A program made the position numbers and the translations under genes. DNA of 64,000 nucleotides from assembly GCF_901709675.1 (NCBI RefSeq), contig NC_051100.1, positions 10,080,786 to 10,144,785 on the forward strand. Direction: 5' to 3'. The notes beneath the pieces are model-generated. The model saw only the letters and a program-made list of their open reading frames with translations, was not told where the DNA came from and did no database searches. This stretch comes from Syngnathus acus (lineage: Eukaryota > Chordata > Actinopteri > Syngnathiformes > Syngnathidae). Every line of letters starts with the position of its first letter. Position 1 is the stretch's first letter. Shown in pieces: positions 38,401-50,320 of the stretch.

Positions 38401-38948
38401 CGTTGGCTTCTACTTTTGACATGTTTGGTCCGCTCAATCTGCTGCAAAGTGTGGGCACCTCTGACTGCCTGCCCTCTTCCTCTTCCTCTTCCTCCTCCTC
38501 TTCCTCCTCCTCCTCCTCCTCCTCCTCCTCCCCATGTCAGTGGCTCAGCCAGGCTGCTGTTCCCTCTGCCCTACATACTAAACTGATGAATGATGGCGAG
38601 TTAGGGAGCCTCTTTGATGATCTGGATGTAGTCACAAAAAGAGGTGCCCATATTCCCGATTTCAGCTGCCACCAGGAAACGGTGCGCACCTCCCAACACT
38701 TTGATCCCCTCGGTCTCAGCCCGAGCACCTCCGAGAACCTGCAGCCTCCAAACAGTGTCATCTTGGATCCCTTCACTTTGCAGTTGGGGTGTCATGAACA
38801 CAACCCTGAGTTGCATCAACTCAACTACCAGTGTAACCTGCAGCAAGGTAATTTATCAAGGACACTCATAATGACTCATCGTTAGTCTTGGTTAATGTTG
38901 TTTTCTGCCTTTTTTTCAGACGGACTTGCCGAGGAAAACCTGTACTGA
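35245..38948 (+). CDS. npas4l: npas4l (cloche-type), neuronal PAS domain protein 4-like (whole coding span, 8 exons)
   Basis: Eight exons with consistent GT-AG phases give 2163 bases, 720 residues and a stop. The start ATG at 35245 has a near-ideal Kozak context (gccgccATGg). Domains in order: basic region and HLH at about residues 4-60, with the NPAS4 signature '[20 protein letters not shown]'; PAS-A at about 75-140 ('[12 protein letters not shown]', '[14 protein letters not shown]'); PAS-B at about 212-315 ('[20 protein letters not shown]', 'HPEELS'); then a long Ser/Pro-rich tail with a 19-Ser run at about 588-606 and acidic patches, a likely activation region. The NPAS4 class is certain. 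The HLH ('[20 protein letters not shown]') is more diverged than expected for npas4a/b, which favours npas4l. In zebrafish that gene acts upstream of etv2 and tal1 to specify endothelium and blood. Partners in this family are ARNT proteins. A neuronal activity-regulated npas4 paralogue is the alternative. Nuclear. Confidence 0.88.
35490..35635 (+). CDS. npas4l: npas4l coding exon 2 (start of PAS-A)
   Basis: Acceptor 'ttcctttag', donor 'ccatg|gtgagt'. Encodes residues 60-108, including '[20 protein letters not shown]'. It ends after 'SEYLGLSM'. Confidence 0.92.
35713..35818 (+). CDS. npas4l: npas4l coding exon 3 (end of PAS-A)
   Basis: Acceptor 'attctcag', donor 'catcag|gtaata'. Encodes '[20 protein letters not shown]' onward, residues 109-143. 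Confidence 0.92.
36457..36712 (+). CDS. npas4l: npas4l coding exon 4 (inter-PAS region and start of PAS-B)
   Basis: Acceptor 'ttccggtag', donor 'gacag|gtatga'. Encodes residues about 144-229: '[20 protein letters not shown]', '[14 protein letters not shown]' and '[16 protein letters not shown]'. Confidence 0.92.
36792..36901 (+). CDS. npas4l: npas4l coding exon 5 (PAS-B core)
   Basis: Acceptor 'ttcttcag', donor 'tttac|gtaagt'. Encodes '[20 protein letters not shown]' and 'VHPEELS', residues about 229-266, typical PAS-B. Confidence 0.93.
37289..37430 (+). CDS. npas4l: npas4l coding exon 6 (PAC motif)
   Basis: Acceptor 'gtttcttcag', donor 'tcatcag|gtatgg'. Encodes '[20 protein letters not shown]' and '[11 protein letters not shown]', residues about 266-313, closing PAS-B. 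Confidence 0.92.
37652..38847 (+). CDS. npas4l: npas4l coding exon 7 (C-terminal activation region)
   Basis: Acceptor 'gatcctttag', donor 'cagcaag|gtaatt'. This 1196-base exon encodes residues 313-711, rich in Ser, Pro and acidic residues, with a pure Ser run encoded by alternating tct/tcc codons at 38475-38531. The uninterrupted 400-codon frame starting at 37683 is part of this exon, not a separate gene. Confidence 0.92.
38475..38531. repeat. npas4l: Coding (TCC/TCT)n repeat: serine run in npas4l
   Basis: Nineteen consecutive Ser codons, the last eight or nine pure TCC. Such trinucleotide tracts vary in length between individuals. Confidence 0.95.
38920..38948 (+). CDS. npas4l: npas4l last coding exon
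   Basis: Acceptor 'ttttttcag'. Encodes DGLAEENLY and the TGA at 38946-38948. Only 29 coding bases; the 3' UTR follows in the same exon. Confidence 0.85.
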
Positions 38949-39680
38949 AATAAGTCTGTGACTTATGACGCTGCCTTTTGTATGACATATTGTCAGGAAA
39001 ATTGTCCTTTGGTGTATTCAAAAAATAGTACAACAAAGATATTTCAAGGACATAATTTTCCCTCAATGTGTATCTCTGAATGTCAAGTATCTCTAGAGTT
39101 GAGATTTGTCTTATTTTCTGCAAAGATGCTGTCATCTTTCTCTTTAGTTTCAACTGAAACCTTTTTTTTTTCTTATGAAAAAGGGTACTTAAAAAGTCTA
39201 GCTACCATTGAAAAAAAAAAACATTAAAATGGAAATATTCTCCTACTAAGTGGCCACACTTCACTGTTGAGCACTTTATCAATGTCCCTGCCACAAGAGT
39301 ATTAGAAAGGAATCAAAGCATTCATTTCAATGGATTATTTTTATATTGAACCTTTTAACAGAGGCCCTCTATTTTCATTATGTTCGTGTGAAACTGGGAG
39401 ATAATAAATGTTTTGTTTTTTTCTCGCTGTGATAAAATAATGATCCCTTCCACAAGCTACCTCAGCGGTACATTCCAATTCTGAATTTTAAAAAGTGCAT
39501 TGTATTTATTTTGTTGAATTTACCATTTCTTAACTGTGTAAAGGTATTTTTCTATTACATTCCAAAGCATGATGTGGTTAACATTTCTGAAATGGTACTA
39601 TGAACGAATGACCTCTATCTTGTAATTGCTTAATTTTTTCATACATTTAAAATGGAAATAAAACCAAAAAACATTTTTAT
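38949..39680 (+). terminator. npas4l: npas4l 3' UTR and polyadenylation signals
   Basis: Two AATAAA hexamers follow the stop, at 39403-39408 and 39657-39662, the second followed by a T/GT-rich stretch ('tttttattgttgtatgg'). Use of either gives a 3' UTR of roughly 0.5 or 0.7 kb. AU-rich pieces in between could lower mRNA stability (inference). Confidence 0.6.
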
Positions 39681-40444
39681 TGTTGTATGGCTATGATTAC
39701 ATTTATTTTCTAAAGTAGTAATGGGTGTTTAATTTACATTGCCTTGTTATTTTATTTCCACACAGTGCATTTTCCATTGATTTTTGCTTTCATTTGACCA
39801 CAGTCTTTTCTCCCAAGTGTTCACCAAGAGATTTCGTTGTTGCTTGGCACACGTAAAGCCACGTTGTTTTTTTCTCGGTGACTGACATCTCATTTGCCTT
39901 GGGCTCATTCACAAGGTCCTGCTGCGTACTTTGAAGCTGCTCCTTTACCTTTCGCATGAACTTGCCTCACTGCATCAGGCAAGACCATTACAGCAGTTGT
40001 ATTGCTTCCAACTGTCTCGAAGATAAAGAAAGACTAAATATCATGCTATAATGAGAAAACACACAGCAAGCCTCATTTTGTCGGTGTGGAGGGAGTTTAC
40101 ACTAGCAAAAATTGTTGTGGGGAAAAATAAACCCAAGGAGACAATATTTGCATTTGTATAACATGTTATACAAGAACAACACGCATAACTATTTGAGAGT
40201 TCTTGTAAAATACTGCGCATCTGTATGTCTTCTGTTGATAATTGGTCCATATTAAATGTCACGTCACACGTCAAAAATATAGAATTGTTTAATTGCCAGA
40301 AGGGTAAATAATTCCCACAATGCTAACAGTTATCCAGCCTTGAGGTTAATATCAATCATTGTAAATGCTGCTTTAGCTGAAGTAATCAAAGCTGGCAACT
40401 GTTCCAGGTCATTAAACAAAAGTCAGTTTTACTTCGTGATGTGT

Positions 40445-40655
40445 AGTTTGTAGTTCTCCGGCTTCCTCCCAATTCCCCAAAACATGCACATCTTCTTAAT
40501 TGAAGTCTCAAAATTGCTCATAGGTGTTTATTTTTAATATGCATTGTCATTGGCTTGTGATCAGTCCTGGCCTTAACCTGCCTCTCTCCCAAGTCAGCTA
40601 GCATAGGCCACACCTGCTTGAGGCCCGCCACACACAAAACACGAGTAAAGTTGCT
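40445..40655 (+). repeat. Dispersed fish repeat, long copy
   Basis: 'gttctccggcttcctcccaa' and 'aaaacatgcacatcttctta' are followed by 'ttgaagtctcaaaattgctc', 'attggcttgtgatcagtcct' and 'agctagcataggcc'. The order matches the consensus of the family seen at 16.5 and 43.6 kb. Confidence 0.75.
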
Positions 40656-41779
40656 GATGCCCAGTTTGTGGGATTCTGCAACTAATTTTTATGAATGAGC
40701 CACTGTCGGCAAGTTTTACTGTCAATCAAAATTTCAAATGCAGATAAATGGCGAAGATGTAAACAATCAATCCATAGAAATACAATACGCACTACATACA
40801 CTCTACGGATGTGTTTTACAATAATTAACTATATTTATAATTTTATGTATACACCTGGAACTAACAAGCAACACATAGAGTCTCTGTTGCCAAAATGTGG
40901 GCGTATGCGCCAGACTGCAGTCAATAAATTAGCCTGTCATTACTAACGGCCACTGAAGTATCCACACGCTCCCTACTACTTGCATATTTGCTCTCTTTGT
41001 ATTAATATAGTAATAGCGCTGGAGCAACCAGGGAAATCTACTTCCTCCTTGACAATTGCACCATGTCATTTATGGAAAAATAAAATGATAGATAGGATGT
41101 GGTGCATCAATATGTAATTCCGCCAATAGGAAATCAGGGTTTGCAGTTCTCGTCAGTTGTCAGATGTGTGTGTGTGAGTCGTGGACTGTAATTTGTTTGC
41201 AATTGTCCAGTTCAGGCACCTTTGTTGCTCAGTGTGCAGCAGGCCGAATCAGATGTGATAGAAATAGGATGGGTGTAACAATGTATTTCTGTAATCTGCA
41301 GTTTATGTTGACTGTCAGTCGACAATAATCTGCTGAGACAGATTTCTCCTCTGCTTTCCGTGGTGCATATTTAGTGTGTTTACGCATCATGTCACCAAAT
41401 AACTTGTCACCCTTTAAATACGCTAACTGAATCATCACAAATTTGAGAACACCCCTATGGTCAAATTAGCCATTATGCCATGTTTGCTGATCCAAATAAT
41501 TCTGATTCCAAACAATTAAAAAGAAAAGTCTAATTTTCACAAATTATTTTAAATATTTATTCGGTTTTCCATAAAAAGAAAAGCAGCAAAAGGTCCAATG
41601 AAGAAATTGGGCAGTTCTCCAGACAAAACAAGGCTCTCCCAATGTGTCAGGATACAATGACCACCAGAGGGCGTAAAGTGCCAAATGTTTCCCATCAACA
41701 AGATTTCCTACTTAGTGCAATTCCACTTGCGAAGATGCTACTTAAAGATGTCATCCTTTGCTGCAGGCCTACAACTTTT

Positions 41780-41835
41780 CCTCACTGGAGTCACAGGTGA
41801 GTTGGAGGCTATCCCATCTGATTTTGGGCATGTAT
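41780..41835 (-). repeat. Dispersed fish repeat, short fragment
   Basis: 'ggagtcacaggtgagttgga' then 'ggctatcccatctgattttg' fits the inverse orientation of the family. Confidence 0.5.
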
Positions 41836-42378
41836 TTAGTGTGTATTACGCATGAAAGCACACCACTGTTAATTCATGAGGCAGCAGTCCAGTCCTATCC
41901 ATAGAGAGCTAATTAGAAGTGATGTCCTGTGAAGGGTAAAATAGCAAATAAACTTCTCAACGAGCGTCCACATCTGTTGCTTCAGTCACTGCAGAGATTT
42001 CTCCAAGGCACTGGGACACCCTTTTAATTGACGCAGCTCAGTGCACACACATACTGCCTCACCGGTCATCATGACAAGTCAAAAAAAAATACACATAAAA
42101 TGGATATTAATTATTATTATTTGTCCACTAATCTTTATGCATGACATTTTTATAGTCAAAATTGCAGAAATGTCATATTTCCTGTTCAAATACAAAAGTA
42201 AAACTCTTTGTTTTATTGATGGGACACAAAACCCCAGTAAAAAGGCACAAGTTGCGGCAGATAGTACTTTGCCGCACTGAAGGGGGGGGCGTCCATGAAT
42301 CAATGGTTGCTGCTGCACAGATCTGTTATTTTGCACAATCTACCCAAAATTGATGTGGACTGTGAAGTGAAGAAGTGT

Positions 42379-42737
42379 TGTCATGGTTTCCGTTCGCATC
42401 TCTGTGCACTCGCCCCTCCCCTCCTGTGTCTACCCATAATCATGCAGTGTAATGGCCATCACCTGCCTCTCATTACCTGTCTTGTATTTAAGTCCTGTCT
42501 GCGTGTCGCTCCCGTTAGGTTGTTCTGTTAGTCTGTCGGTTCCTACTGTTACTCTGTATCTGTTAGCCAGCCAGCCCTGTCAGTCAGTCCCATTGTTGTT
42601 AGCCCGACTTATTAGTTTGCCTCCCTGCTTGTTCCTGGTTGTTTGTTCCCCTCATCCTCTCCTCCAACACCCTTTTCCCTCAATGAACCCTGATCCAAGC
42701 TGCATTTGCTCGCCCTGCCCCATTCCTGCATGTGACA
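42379..42737 (+). mobile_element. Solo LTR of a gypsy (sushi-ichi-like) retrotransposon
   Basis: Begins 'tgtcatggtttccg' and ends 'cctgcatgtgaca', the TG...CA limits and near-inverted ends of an LTR. It has a promoter-like 'gtatttaagtcctgtctgcg' and then a C/T-rich second half with 'caatgaaccctgatccaag', in the style of sushi-ichi LTRs. There is no internal coding region beside it. The flanks 'agtgt' and 'gccgt' do not form a clear target duplication, so the ends may be off by a few bases or the copy is old. Confidence 0.65.
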
Positions 42738-43504
42738 GCCGTTGTGAAAATCTAGTAGCTCAGACAAGACCGGTGCAGGGCAAAAAATGAAAGAAAAAGG
42801 TGCCTAAACTAATTGAAAAGAAAGAGGACTTCTACAGCAAAGTAATGAAGATTTTTGTGGTGAAGCATAGATGCATGGACTTCATCTACAAATAAAGGTA
42901 AGACCACAAACAGTGTGCGTGCGTGCAATGTTGATGAGCTACAAAATAACCAGTATCCAATTGAATAAGCAACACTGGGTTTATATATTTGTAAATCTGT
43001 CCGTGCCTCACCAACTATGAACCTTACTGCACGTCAGTGGTACACACACGAACACACGCTCTCTCCACCTGCCAGGTTTAAGAGAGAAGAAAGAAAAGAC
43101 ACTACATGATGAAATTCACAGCTGGTATTACTGTTGTGTTCCCACGAAGATTGCATGAAAAGATTGGTTGCATTACTTTGGATAGTGTGGTCAAACTCTG
43201 AAAAACAGAAATGATCAAACAAATTCAAGGGTGAAATCAAACATTCTGATTGACTCTGCCAGAGATTATTTTAATGATGTTTGTTATGTTTGTACTGTGA
43301 GGATGGCCTCCAATCTGTTTATTCCTGACAACCTGGACATATTTGTTTGAATGTGTCCTAAATTGTGGTAGTTAAGAACTAAAGAAGGCCATTAAGCATT
43401 GTCTTATTATAGATACTTTAGTTTTTGCTGTTTCATGTAGTTTGTGTGTATTTCTTTTTGCAGCATTTCCCAACCTTTACGCAGCCAAGGGATCGTTTAT
43501 GTAG

Positions 43505-43745
43505 CACCCACACTCACATTGCAAAAAACATACATGTTAGGTTAATTAAAGACACAAAATTCTCGGTGTGAATGTGTGTGAAAGCTTGTTTCTCTGCACA
43601 GGTGGCCTGCGACTGACTGGCGACCAGCCCAGTGTGTGCGTGTCAGCTGGCATACAGTATCATCTCGTTCATCTGCTACTAATTTTTTAGAATCAGGATG
43701 GATGGATGGCTGGACGGACGGACGGATGAATGGATGGAAATCAGA
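43505..43745 (+). repeat. Dispersed fish repeat ending in (TGGA)n
   Basis: 'aaaaacatacatgttaggtt', 'ggtggcctgcgactgactgg' and 'cgaccagcccagtg', then 'ggatggatggatggctggac' and further TGGA/CGGA units. Same family as the 40.5-kb copy, with the tetranucleotide tail preserved. Confidence 0.75.
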
Positions 43746-44318
43746 AAAGTGCATACACAAATACACTATGACGACAACCTGGATATTAGACTGACGTAAC
43801 AGTTCTGGTCTGTGTGATATTCAGCTATGATGAGAGATTGGAGTATAGCTTAATCACATCACAGGAGCGTCAAAGTGTGCCAGTGGAGGTGTGGGATGAA
43901 AGGACTAGACGATGAGGCCATGACTCTTGATTGGTGATGGAGATACAGGTAAACAAAAGTGACAAAAAGAAGGGCTTAAAAACTGCACTTTTGCAGGTGG
44001 CAATGATGCATTTTCACAATGACCTTGTAAAAAAAAAAACAATGTAATTTTGACACAAAAAGTAGTGTTAATCAAATTTGTCACAAAGTATATCAAATGA
44101 GACTTCAAATAGTCAACAAAAGTAAAATAATTAAGCCACTATCTCCATTGTCAAACACTGTGGGCATGTCCTGAATATGCTGAAATACCCTGCTCAACTG
44201 TTCACTGTTCAGCTAAAACAGTACCACTACCAGTGTATGCATGAATTAAAAATAATGAATGACTGTCAATGAATCACAATAGGATGCTCACTTTCAACAA
44301 TGAAGAGTTACTGTAGAC

Positions 44319-44642
44319 CAGGGGTGTCAAACTCATTTTTTTGGCGGGCCGCATTGTAGTCATAGCTTCTTTCCGAGGGCCATTATGACTGTCAACCCAA
44401 ATAAATGTATGAGCACCTCATATTATATACAGTAAAAGCTACAAAACAAACTGACAAATAACTCGTTTTCAAATCAAACGAGTAAAAACTGGTCAAATAT
44501 TTCAAAAAAAGACATTATTAAAAGTGAAGACAATTTGCAATTCTAGTAATGACACGAATTTGATGCATAATTTGTCTTTGCGGGCCACATAAAATGATGG
44601 GGCGGTCCGTATCTGGCCCCCGGGCCTTGAGTTTGACACGTG
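44319..44642 (+). mobile_element. hAT MITE, family A copy 2
   Basis: Left end 'caggggtgtcaaactcattt', right end 'ccttgagtttgacacgtg'. A perfect 8-bp target duplication 'ctgtagac' lies at 44311-44318 and 44643-44650. Non-coding. The perfect duplication makes it the best-preserved insertion of the three. Confidence 0.95.
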
Positions 44643-45639
44643 CTGTAGACTATAGTCATAAAATAAGCATGCAATATATATATATAATGTGACTGCTAAG
44701 CATCAGCCAACTACATCACTGGGCAGTTCTTATATAGCAGGGGTGGGGCGATTGAAACCAGGTGCATCACTTGCTTTTGTTTTAGCCACGTCCAATAAAT
44801 AAATAAATACATTTAAAAAATCACCATTTGCCACTATATAGTATGCGTCATGTATTTATACACAAATCTCTGGTTTCACTTTATAGGGACTCAAAACAGA
44901 GCTGTTCATTGGATAAGGATTCTTTACATAGCTCATCCGGGTTTTCATCTGCCGCCTCACTGGTGGCTTTTCACAGATGTGTACTTTCTTTATTGCATTT
45001 GGACCGGCTCCCACACAGAGGTGCCCCAGGTCCCTCTTCCTGCTGCTTCGTTAATTTAGCGGCTTTATGTTTTTTATTGAGCTTTCATCAAAGCCTATGG
45101 GCCCTATTGACAGCTTAGCTGCAAAAAGGAATTGCTGTGGGACTCTAGGACAGGTGCACGCGACACTAAGGTCGCAGCAAAGTATGGCCTGTTCCTCATA
45201 AGACTGCAATCTGTACATGTTTGTCCTCAAATAACTAGCTATTGTCTTGGCTGAATCGCATGTCCGTGCCTATTATGCTTCTGCTCCACTTCTCAAGTCG
45301 CATGGCTGCTGTCGGTTCAGCCAGTGCATACAGACACTCTAATTGGGTTAAACTCCTAAATGGGCTGCAGCCTCCTCCTGCAGGATCCTGCCAGTTCCTC
45401 CTGTCGCCGTGGTTGCAAGCACAGCTTCCATTTAACACCGGATTCCAGTCGTGCAGAGTCAACACTTCCCGTTTTTGGGAGGGAGTGAAAATAAACAACC
45501 CAAGAGTGCTTATTACCTGCACATGAATGTTTGATGTGGGTTTGCAACTCGATACAAAGCTTCTCAAAAACATTATCTAACGTCTCAATAATTATTTTGT
45601 ACTCAAATCCAGTGGTGTATTGTTTTCATCATTTTTAGT

Positions 45640-45715
45640 AATGGAATTAATTGAAATGCCCTGCCCCAGGAAAATAAAAATGAAATTAATTGAAATGCCC
45701 AGCCACTGGGAAAAA
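45640..45715 (+). repeat. Two-copy tandem duplication, about 40-bp unit
   Basis: 'aattaattgaaatgccc' occurs twice, each time followed by a 'tgcccca'/'agccact' and 'gggaaaa'-like segment. Confidence 0.7.
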
Positions 45716-45951
45716 AAACAAAAAAAATTCTTAGGTGGCTTTAATGATAATCAAAACTAGTTATAAAAATTAACACAATACATTGGTGCCTTGAGATACA
45801 AGTGAGCTGACTTTTTTTTTTATAGACACCAGCCACTGTTTTGTTTTGAATTGCGAGTATGATGGCAGTGGACTCAAATAAACTAACTTAAGTTGCGGAC
45901 TACGGCTGGTTTGTTTTTATACTGGTGTTCATTAATGTGCATTGTCCCTCT

Positions 45952-45984
45952 TTGAATGAATGAATGAATGAATGAATGAATGAA
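45952..45984. repeat. (GAAT)n microsatellite
   Basis: About eight GAAT units. Confidence 0.93.
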
Positions 45985-47902
45985 GTTTGTCAAAACTGGT
46001 TCACTAGTTTTCTGAAGCTGAGCTGTATCTATCCAGCCGTCCAACCAACCACCCGCACGCCCACCCATCCATACACTGCAGGTTTACATGCATTGTTAAA
46101 AGTGACCACCAACGCTTACCTACTTTACACGAGTCAGCACGGAAAACCAGCTAGAAAACCTATTGACCTCATCAGTTCCGCACAACCATATGCACAGAAA
46201 TGTTATGCACAATATTTAGATCATAATAGAACAACAATAACACAGTTGGAGCTTAATCGAAAAACAGATTTCCCCAGTACACTTTAAAGTGCTCATAAAA
46301 GAACAAATTGAGAGTTATTAAATTAGCTGAATTTGACAATCAATTTCATGATCCAATTGTGCAAATGAGCAAATAAACAGCTCAGCAGCTAAACGCAGCT
46401 TTGCAATGTCTCGTTGATAAATGGATAAGAAACACAAATTGCAAACACAAGAGGGTGAAAATGTTTATCTGTATAATAATTTTAAAATGACTCAGTACCC
46501 GACAGATGTCTTCGCAAATGCTGTGCACACGGTGCTGCGATTGCAGCTCATTTTTGATGCAGGCCACATTTTAGTTATGGTGTCCCTCCAAAGACTGTTA
46601 TGACGGTAAAACCATATAAATGTATACTTGTGAGAACCATCCATCTCATATGGATGAAGTGGAATGACAGTTACCACAGGAGGTTTAGGACTGTGCAACT
46701 CCAAGACAAACATGTTACTCTAAGAGATGTTCGAGTCAGGTGAAACACTCAGCTTGATAGGGTCACCATGAGGGTGACCCAGATGCTGTTTGGAGGATGA
46801 GGATGTGGAATGACAAGTGACGTGCACTGCAGGAATGTCACTCACGGCACGCTTCAATGATGCATTATTTTTCATTTTTTCTTAAAATCAGGACTAGAAC
46901 ATTGGAGAAAAAAGGGGAAAATACTACAGTTGCGTATATAATTTTTTTTAGACTTTTATGACACTCTATACTTTTTGAGTTAGCTGCACTAGCAAAAAGG
47001 AAAGAACTATTGGTTTAGCCAATCACTATTTAGTTCAATGCCAAACCTGATTATACTGAGATGCCTGTGTGTCACTGTGATATCACCTGCTCATAATATT
47101 TTTTCACTTAACAATCAGACTAACAAGCAAGCGGGTATCTCGGTCACCTGAATGTCTGCCAGCACCTCACCTATGTGCTTTTCAAATTAAAAATTGTGCA
47201 GGCTCTCTTCTAAACATGAAAAAGTCAATATCAGATTGACAAAGAAACAATTTGCTAGATGCTGCATGCAAACATTGATATACACAAAGCAATCAAACAA
47301 TGTCAGATTTTTTGGGGGGGATTGGAGTGCCACTTTGTTTAATATTTAACACAACTTGGTTCTAATAAATAGTGCTAATGACCACAGATTTACCGCCATA
47401 TATTCTTGGAGTCAAAGGGATAAAAGGTAAATTAGCTGCAAATGAGTTTACTCAGGAGGCTTCACAATGTTCCGTGCTCACACTGTCAGTCGACTAACCC
47501 TCTATATCTTTTATTTCCCAACGGTTTGTTGTAACTGTTACTTAATGAATCCAGTTGGGACTTACCGTGCGTGATAAATGCTAAGGTATTGACACATTGT
47601 GATTTATAGTAGCTTCCTCATTGGAGATGTTCTTGGGCTGTGCCACCCAGAGAGACACCTTCTACCATACATTTACTCAATTTGTGCATTGACGGTGACT
47701 CGCCACACTAATGAGGCGCCCTGAGGACCGATGAGTGTGCGGGTATCATTAGATTTCTTTCCTCTAGCACACATTGTGACGATGTGACATGATCAATTTA
47801 AGGAATATTGGGACCTGTTCTTTAGGAAAAATAAAAAAAGAAGTGTATTTTTTTCCAGGCAGAATATACTCTAATTAACGGAATATGCAGAAATGTACTG
47901 CT

Positions 47903-47928
47903 TTTATTTATTTATTTATTTATTTATT
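47903..47928. repeat. (TTTA)n microsatellite
   Basis: About six TTTA units. Confidence 0.9.
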
Positions 47929-50320
47929 ACACTACAAAAGGGGAGCAAAAGCAAAGAGGAAACATTTTGATGATGATCACAGATCCATTAATGGAACTTT
48001 TACATGAATCTGTGCTGGCTGCTCAATATCAAATATAAATAAGTGATCATGTGCACAACCAAGTGTGTGTGATTTTAAATATCCATATATAATATCCGTA
48101 TATAATTTGGCTTATTTTAGCGGAAAAAGACTCTGGCAGCGCGTCTGCTTCACAATCCAATGATGTCTGATCTTTGCTTTCTCTGGTGCAACCACATGCA
48201 TTTTGAAATCTTTCTAAGAGAATATATATACTGATAACAATCTCATCCACCGAATCTTACCCTGTTTCAAACAAACGTTTAATTAAATCAAGTAAACTAG
48301 CCATATTCTTGCTTCACACCTCAGCTATCATTTACTGTTGCTCATTGACTTTGTTACTTTGTGCTTATTTTATGATGGAAAAATATTTTCATATTGAATA
48401 ATAATGGTAAATGATGAAGTGTTACGCAAGAATATGGCGTGTTTACATGATTCAATTATATTTGATCTTGTGCATACAACATCAAGATTAAATCTTTATG
48501 CTTAGCTTTAGGCATTGTGAGATTGTATAATTATTGAGCACCGTGGAGGAGATTGTTATCAGCACGAGGACTCCGATTAGGATTTTGAAATGCTCCGGGT
48601 TGTACTGAAGAAAGAAATGAAGCTCCAACCTGCTTGAGGTTGCGTTGTTCCTTACTGATCAACTGGAGGGGCAATATTTGTCTGGATTTTGTCATGTTTT
48701 CCTCTCACTGGACAATTATCTGTGCTTTTCTTGAGTTGGTTTTAGAGTGATAAAAGATTTTGATAGAGTTCTACTGTGAAAAAAGGTGAGAAAAGAAAGA
48801 AAAGAGAAAATAGAGGAATCGATAATGAATGTAGTTTACGACAAAAACGTATTGTGACCTTGACGAAAAAAACCTGATGGAGACAGACAGCAACTAGTTT
48901 GGATGTGCCAGAATGGTTGAAAGTGGTAGAAACACGTGATTTAAGCATTTAAGCAAACGTCTGAATTTTAATGGCATATCTACATAAGTGTGTGTGCAGG
49001 ATTCCAGAGACAAGTGGGGTTGGGCTCATATTTAAGCCGGACCTGAACTCCACTTTGTCTCCAGATCAGCATTTCGAACAAGCCATTTTGGAATATTATC
49101 AAGCATTTTGTTACTTGAATTCACAAATTGTTTCTTGCCCTGCACCTTGCCTGCCAGCATTAAGCTCCGCCCCTTGCTGACTTCGAAGCATTGGATTCCT
49201 TTTTCCAAACTGGACCTGGAACAATCCACTTTTGCAAACTACCTTTGGCTTGATAAAGTCATCATTGTATTGGTCAATTGTCTCCAGTCTCTGCAATTTG
49301 GCCCTCCAGGTGTCCACAGTTCTAACATAAACTTTCCACATAATTACGTGATACCGAATTTAGTAGAGCGGCAAAATACACTGTGGGTGTATTTATTTTT
49401 CGGTTTGACATTGTCATTATGATCCTGACAACAAAGTCTGAAGTCTTTTATTGGAGTCAGTGAGTTGTGACAAGAGACTTTCTATTCTATATTATCCCAA
49501 CACCACAGGCAGCTGCTGTGGAAATGCATCCTTCAATTCTAAAGCACTAAATCTGGCGTATAATATGATTTTATGTTTTTATAAACACACTATATTTTAT
49601 GTTTATGAATGTTTTTCGTTAGACTTCAGAAACATCATCTTTTCATCTCGATGAGAACATTTTATTACTTTTGTGTATGCCACTTTTTCTATTACGTTGA
49701 AACACTCAAATTCTATTTCCAGTCTACATTTCAACTCCCATTTGTGTCCTTTTTCTGCTGTAATGCATTCTGTCCCGGTCATAAAACTCCATAAACGGGA
49801 GTATATTTGTGTAATGGGAGGGGAGGAGATAAAGCAACACATCAGAATCATTCTAAAGAAGCAAAAGGAAATTGAAAACAACTCAGAGGTAATATGACCG
49901 TTTGTGACGTGGTGCGCGACGCATAAAATTGAACATGTGTCTTTTTGCGAGACAAAAGGCATACCTCATTTGACACTAAAAGTTAAAAGAAAAAATCATT
50001 TATAACTTTTCTTCTTCATTTCTCTTTGTTTTACTTCCTGGATCTCTAACTTCTGTGCCAAGTTGAATCAATATAGTGGAACCCCTGAAGTGAGTACCAT
50101 ACCTCTGAAGGTGATCATTTAAATCTGTTACTACTGCATTGCATCATTACGGTTTAGATACTTAAGGTAGTATGATTTAATTTCTAAAATTGCCACAGAA
50201 AGACATCCTTAGAAATAAGGCAAGCAAAGGGAAATCATTCTTTACATTCATGGAACACATGAAACAAGTTTCATATGCGGATCCCCAAATATAAATAACT
50301 CCGTCAAGTCAAACGATAAG

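Noticed and set aside
37683-38885. 400-codon uninterrupted frame as a separate intron-less gene
   Set aside because: It is in frame with and immediately downstream of npas4l exon 7's acceptor at 37651; the joined model runs through it with correct phases. Its ATG is an internal Met, and its last codons read into the following intron.
49008-49345. Retroelement fragment
   Set aside because: The composition hints at a mobile element, but I could not recognise a family, ends or coding motif.
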